Below are positions 60,882 to 64,000 of a DNA stretch of 64,000 nucleotides, piece by piece (position 1 is the first letter of the stretch; each line of letters starts with the position of its first letter). The notes beneath the pieces are model-generated. The model ran no database searches, was not told where the DNA came from, and saw nothing but the letters and a program-made list of their open reading frames with translations. Position numbers and translations under genes: made by a program. Source of the DNA: Candidatus Binatia bacterium (GTDB lineage Bacteria > Desulfobacterota > Binatia > UBA12015); NCBI GenBank assembly GCA_029243485.1, contig JAQWRY010000079.1:85451-149450 (forward strand). The letters run 5' to 3'.

Positions 60882-61661
60882 GTGACGACGTCTTCCGCTC
60901 TTCCCTCTGCTCTGAACGCGATCGATTCGTTGTTGGGGCAACGACAACAGATCGCGGTCTTTCTGGACTACGACGGAACCCTCACGCCGATCGTCTCGCG
61001 TCCCGAAGACGCGGTGCTGTCGGACGGGATGCGCGAGACCGTGCTGTCGGTCGCCGCACGGTATCCGGTCGTGATCGTGAGCGGCCGGGGGCGCCGAAAC
61101 GTCGAGGCACTCGTCGGGATCGATGGGCTCGGATACGTCGGGAGCCACGGGTTCGACATCCTCGGACCGAGCGGGTCGAGCGTCGCTCGCGAGATCGCCG
61201 CCAACGCGCTGCCCCTCCTCGACACCGCAGAGGTGGAGCTTCGTCAGGCGCTCGAGGGCATCCCGGGAGCGCTCGTGGAACGCAAGCGCTTCGGGATCGC
61301 GGTGCACTTCCGCCTCGTCGCCGATGCGGCCTTCGGGCAGATTGAGCAAGCCGTGCAAAACGTTCTCTCCACTCGGGACGGCCTGCGGCGCGCCGAGGGC
61401 AAGAAGGTGATCGAGCTTCGGCCCGACGTCGACTGGGACAAGGGGTGTGCGGTGCTGTGGCTACTCGAAGAGCTCGGCCTCGACGACGCACACGCGATCC
61501 ACATCGGCGACGATCTCACGGACGAGACGGTCTTCGCCGCCGTCGCGGACCGGGGCACGGGGATCTTCGTCGGCAACGACGATCGGCCGACGGCCGCGAC
61601 ATTCCGGCTCGACGATACGAAGCAGGTCGGAGAGTTCCTCGACCGGCTTACGGTCGCCTGA
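60882..61661 (+). CDS. otsB: Trehalose-6-phosphate phosphatase
   Basis: 259 residues from GTG 60882. HAD motifs: AVFLDYDGTLTPI (nucleophile Asp), VIVSGRGRRNVEALVG, GSHGFDILGP, and IHIGDDLTDETVF (metal Asps). VIELRPDVDWDKGCAV is typical for OtsB. It hydrolyses trehalose-6-phosphate to trehalose; no otsA is in the window. The next gene starts six bases after its stop, so likely an operon. Confidence 0.93.
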   Translation: MTTSSALPSALNAIDSLLGQRQQIAVFLDYDGTLTPIVSRPEDAVLSDGMRETVLSVAARYPVVIVSGRGRRNVEALVGIDGLGYVGSHGFDILGPSGSSVAREIAANALPLLDTAEVELRQALEGIPGALVERKRFGIAVHFRLVADAAFGQIEQAVQNVLSTRDGLRRAEGKKVIELRPDVDWDKGCAVLWLLEELGLDDAHAIHIGDDLTDETVFAAVADRGTGIFVGNDDRPTAATFRLDDTKQVGEFLDRLTVA

Positions 61662-61667
61662 GGCGCC

Positions 61668-62525
61668 GTGGCCGGCGACGCAGCCCCGGCGTGGTACTTC
61701 CCTGTGCGCGAGGCCACCTACCAGATGGAAGCGGGCCTTCAGCGCTTCGGGATCGACTTCGGAAACGGAGAGGTCGATCAGCAGTTCTTCCAGATCGATC
61801 GCGAGGCGGCGCGATACGAAGCGGCGAAGGCGGCCGTTCCAAAGGCGCGAGCCGGTGTCCTCGATCGCGGCGACGACGAACAGTCCGCGCACCGGACCGT
61901 TCTCCACTGGATGAGAGAGCGGCTTGCGGCCGAGCACCCCGGTCGCGTCGTGGCCAGCCTCCCCGCGAACGACTTCGCTCGGGACTACGCGGACATCGCC
62001 GCGTCGATCCAGGAGGACTTCACGGTTCTGTACCGCAATCCGTCTACGGGAACCGAGTCCGCGATCGCCGTATTCGTCGCGCTTCCCACCGGCTGGCGCC
62101 CCGAGCGCATCCTCGGCGCGTCCTTCGCTCAGATCCACGCACCGGTTCCCGAGTTCGCCGACGACGATCTGCAATCGAGATCATTGGTTTCGAGCATGAT
62201 CGACCGGGGCCCCTACGTGCGCTTCGTGTGGAGCGTGACCGCGGACGACGGCCTCGACCACCACCCGGAAGAAGGACGCCGCGGCGACTGGCGTGCGGAC
62301 GGTCGCGGGTGGCTCCGCGTCGAGCGGCAGGTCACGGTGCCGTTTCGCGCAGAGCACGCCTCCCTCTTCCTGATCCGCGTCTACCTCTACCCGTTCGAGG
62401 AGCTTCCGAGAGCCCAGCGGCGGACCTTGCACGAAGCACTCGGGGCCATGCCACCCAAGATCGCCCGGTACAAAGGGCTCCACTCAGATTCGCGGGACAT
62501 CGCACGGAGCCTCCTGTTGGATTAA
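61668..62525 (+). CDS. Heme-dependent oxidative N-demethylase family (DUF3445)
   Basis: 285 residues, GTG 61668. YQMEAGLQRFG, then DIAASIQEDFTVLYR and LPTGWRPERILGASFAQIHAPVPEF fit DUF3445/HODM; WLRVERQVTVPF is the conserved WLRxERQT-like motif, with GAMPPKIARYKGL at the end. In HODM a heme in a PAS-like fold oxidises N-methyl groups and forms formaldehyde. Ten bases separate it from the amidase gene. Confidence 0.85.
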   Translation: MAGDAAPAWYFPVREATYQMEAGLQRFGIDFGNGEVDQQFFQIDREAARYEAAKAAVPKARAGVLDRGDDEQSAHRTVLHWMRERLAAEHPGRVVASLPANDFARDYADIAASIQEDFTVLYRNPSTGTESAIAVFVALPTGWRPERILGASFAQIHAPVPEFADDDLQSRSLVSSMIDRGPYVRFVWSVTADDGLDHHPEEGRRGDWRADGRGWLRVERQVTVPFRAEHASLFLIRVYLYPFEELPRAQRRTLHEALGAMPPKIARYKGLHSDSRDIARSLLLD

Positions 62526-62534
62526 CAGCAAGGG

Positions 62535-63941
62535 ATGCCGAACGAACTCATCAAGAAGGGGCTGCTCGATCTCGAGCTCGCCATCGCCGCCAAGGACATC
62601 ACGCCTTCGGACCTGGTGGAGGCCTATCTCGGCGAAATCGAGGCCCACAACGAGCGCCTGAACGCCTACGTGACGGTCACCGCGGACCGGGCGCGCGAAG
62701 AGGCGAAGGCACTCACCGAGGAACTCGCCACAACCGGCCCGCGCGGTCCTCTGCACGGCATCCCGTTCGCGGTGAAGGACTTGATGGACACCGAAGGCGT
62801 CCGAACGACCTACGGGTCGGCGATCTTCTCAGATCACGTGCCTACCGCCGACGCCGAACCCGTTCGACGACTCCGCACGGCCGGCGCGATCATGCTCGGC
62901 AAGACGAACACCCACGAGTTCGCGTGCGGTGCGACCACGAACAACCCGCACTACGGACCGACTCACAACCCCTGGAAGCAGGGCCACATCCCGGCCGGCT
63001 CGAGCGGCGGGTCTGCGGCGGCGGTGGCTGCGGGAATGGCACCGCTCGCGACCGGATCGGACACGGGCGGATCCGTCCGGATGCCCGCGGCGGCCTGTGG
63101 CGTCGTCGGCCTCAAGCCGACCTGGGGACGGGTCAGCCTGCGCGGGACCTTCCCGATGGATCCGACGTTCGACCACGTCGGTCCGATCGCGCGCACCGCA
63201 CGGGACTGTGCGATCGCCATGAACACGATGGCCGGCTTCGATTCGAAGGATCCCTGGTCCCCGCCCGCGCGTTCCGAAGAAGACTTCACCCGGCTCCTCG
63301 GCCGCAAGATGAAGGGTCGCAAGATCGGGTACGACCCGAGCTTCTGCCCCGTTCCGGTTCAGCCGGCCGTGTGGGCGAACCTCGAGAAAACGCTCCACGC
63401 TTTCGAAGAGCTCGGGTGTGAGATCGTCGAGGTGAAACTCCCCGAAGCGGACGAGGTGATGCAGGCCGGCTTCACTCTCATCGCGGCCGGCACCTCCTAC
63501 TCACACCGGAACCTGTTGCCGGAGAACAAGGACAAGTATGGCGCGGACGTGCGGGGGCTCCTCGAATCCGGCGCGGGGGCGAGCGGCCAGATGGTGCTCG
63601 ACGCCCAACACCGACGGGCCGCACTCACACGGGAGTTCGAAAACGTGGTGACCTCTCAGGTGAGCGCCCTGGTGCTCCCGACGATCGGCCTCGAAGCCCC
63701 TCGCATCGGAGAGGAAACCATCAACCTCGAAGGCGAGACCATCGATGTAACCCTCGCCATGGCCGGGTACACGATGGTCCACAACACCACCCAGCTCCCA
63801 ACCCTCTCCGTCCCCAGCGGCCTCGGCCCAAACGGCCTCCCCACCGCCATCCAAATCACCACCGCCCCCGGCGAAGACACCCTAGCCCTGGGCCTAGGCG
63901 ACGCCTTGGGGACGTTGGTTAGTCTCGGCGATTTTGTTTAG
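62535..63941 (+). CDS. Amidase signature-family enzyme
   Basis: 468 residues. The catalytic triad is visible: Lys in GIPFAVKDLMD, cis-Ser in GSSGGSAAAV, nucleophile Ser in SDTGGSVRMPAA. GPLHGIPFAVKD and TNTHEFACGA are typical. Hydrolyses an amide or works as GatA-like; no gatB or gatC is near, so an aliphatic/aryl amidase is more likely. In the operon with otsB and the DUF3445 gene. The last codons (DFV, TAG) lie inside the perfect inverted repeat at the window end. Confidence 0.92.
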   Translation: MPNELIKKGLLDLELAIAAKDITPSDLVEAYLGEIEAHNERLNAYVTVTADRAREEAKALTEELATTGPRGPLHGIPFAVKDLMDTEGVRTTYGSAIFSDHVPTADAEPVRRLRTAGAIMLGKTNTHEFACGATTNNPHYGPTHNPWKQGHIPAGSSGGSAAAVAAGMAPLATGSDTGGSVRMPAAACGVVGLKPTWGRVSLRGTFPMDPTFDHVGPIARTARDCAIAMNTMAGFDSKDPWSPPARSEEDFTRLLGRKMKGRKIGYDPSFCPVPVQPAVWANLEKTLHAFEELGCEIVEVKLPEADEVMQAGFTLIAAGTSYSHRNLLPENKDKYGADVRGLLESGAGASGQMVLDAQHRRAALTREFENVVTSQVSALVLPTIGLEAPRIGEETINLEGETIDVTLAMAGYTMVHNTTQLPTLSVPSGLGPNGLPTAIQITTAPGEDTLALGLGDALGTLVSLGDFV

Positions 63942-64000
63942 TCGCCGCGACCGGGAGCGCAGACTGCGGAGCGGCTGGAACGGCGACTAAACAAAATCGC
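63928..64000. repeat. Perfect 20-bp inverted repeat reaching the window edge
   Basis: GCGATTTTGTTTAGTCGCCG at 63928-63947 and its exact reverse complement at 63981-64000, spaced by 33 bases. The left arm contains the amidase stop codon. The right arm ends at the last base, so it may continue. It may be a terminator-like hairpin, a transposon-type end, or an assembly fold-back. Confidence 0.9.

Noticed and set aside
1..64000. CRISPR arrays, phage genes, transposases, integrases
   Set aside because: No regularly spaced repeats and no recombinase or phage motifs were found on either strand.

Overview
The window is GC-rich, densely coded on both strands and carries no rRNA, tRNA, phage, insertion-sequence or CRISPR signal that I can recognise. 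Gene content includes three F420-type luciferase-like monooxygenases, two fatty-acyl/AMP ligases, an SCP2 sterol carrier, TauD, a COQ4-type protein, CocE-type and beta-lactamase-fold hydrolases, secreted proteins with 'Myxococcus' cysteine-rich (DUF4215) repeats, and many lipoproteins with a classic LxxC lipobox. This points to an uncultured diderm bacterium of the Myxococcota / Desulfobacterota / Candidatus Binatota neighbourhood. That placement is an inference from gene families, not from a marker gene.

Layout. 1-4.0 kb: tail of a sulfatase, then a convergent adenylate cyclase/ATPase sensor. 4.1-9.6 kb: a cobalamin riboswitch followed by a BtuB-like receptor, a beta-propeller lipoprotein that overlaps it by 4 bases, a strong hairpin, and a large copper-monooxygenase-like lipoprotein. 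9.7-14.2 kb: a small membrane ORF, thioesterase/GST pair, COQ4-type protein, two tiny genes, and relics of an amidohydrolase and a Ser/Thr kinase. 14.3-24.6 kb: serine hydrolase plus acyl-CoA ligase, heptosyltransferase, lipoprotein HtrA, histidine-kinase remnant, F420 monooxygenase, SMP-30, patatin relic, SCP2. 24.8-30.2 kb: mtaB, SnoaL and VOC proteins, a small secreted protein, CocE hydrolase. 30.4-38.8 kb: a cell-surface block (940-aa beta-helix/DUF4215 protein, two tandem PQQ-like propellers, sulfotransferase, flippase), with strong terminators separating the units. 38.8-43.9 kb: two relics (cohesin-like, MsrP) and an AMP-ligase/F420 monooxygenase pair whose stop and start overlap. 43.9-53.9 kb: lytic transglycosylase, pseudouridine synthase, APH-type kinase, GT4, a sulfatase-fold hydrolase, a three-gene minus-strand envelope operon (hspQ, lipoprotein, papain-like NC protein), and an HxD protein plus thiamine-binding protein. 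53.9-60.8 kb: relic-rich zone around an exonuclease / PuuA-like ligase / SDR / internally deleted ALDH operon and TauD. 60.9-64 kb: otsB, a DUF3445 heme N-demethylase and an amidase, ending in a perfect 20-bp inverted repeat that touches the window edge.

The most striking points are (i) the riboswitch-led BtuB plus propeller-lipoprotein operon, which has the architecture of Bacteroides BtuB/BtuG in what looks like an unrelated phylum, and (ii) the number of recognisable but broken genes: about thirteen in 64 kb, several with clean internal deletions that leave both ends of the old protein readable.
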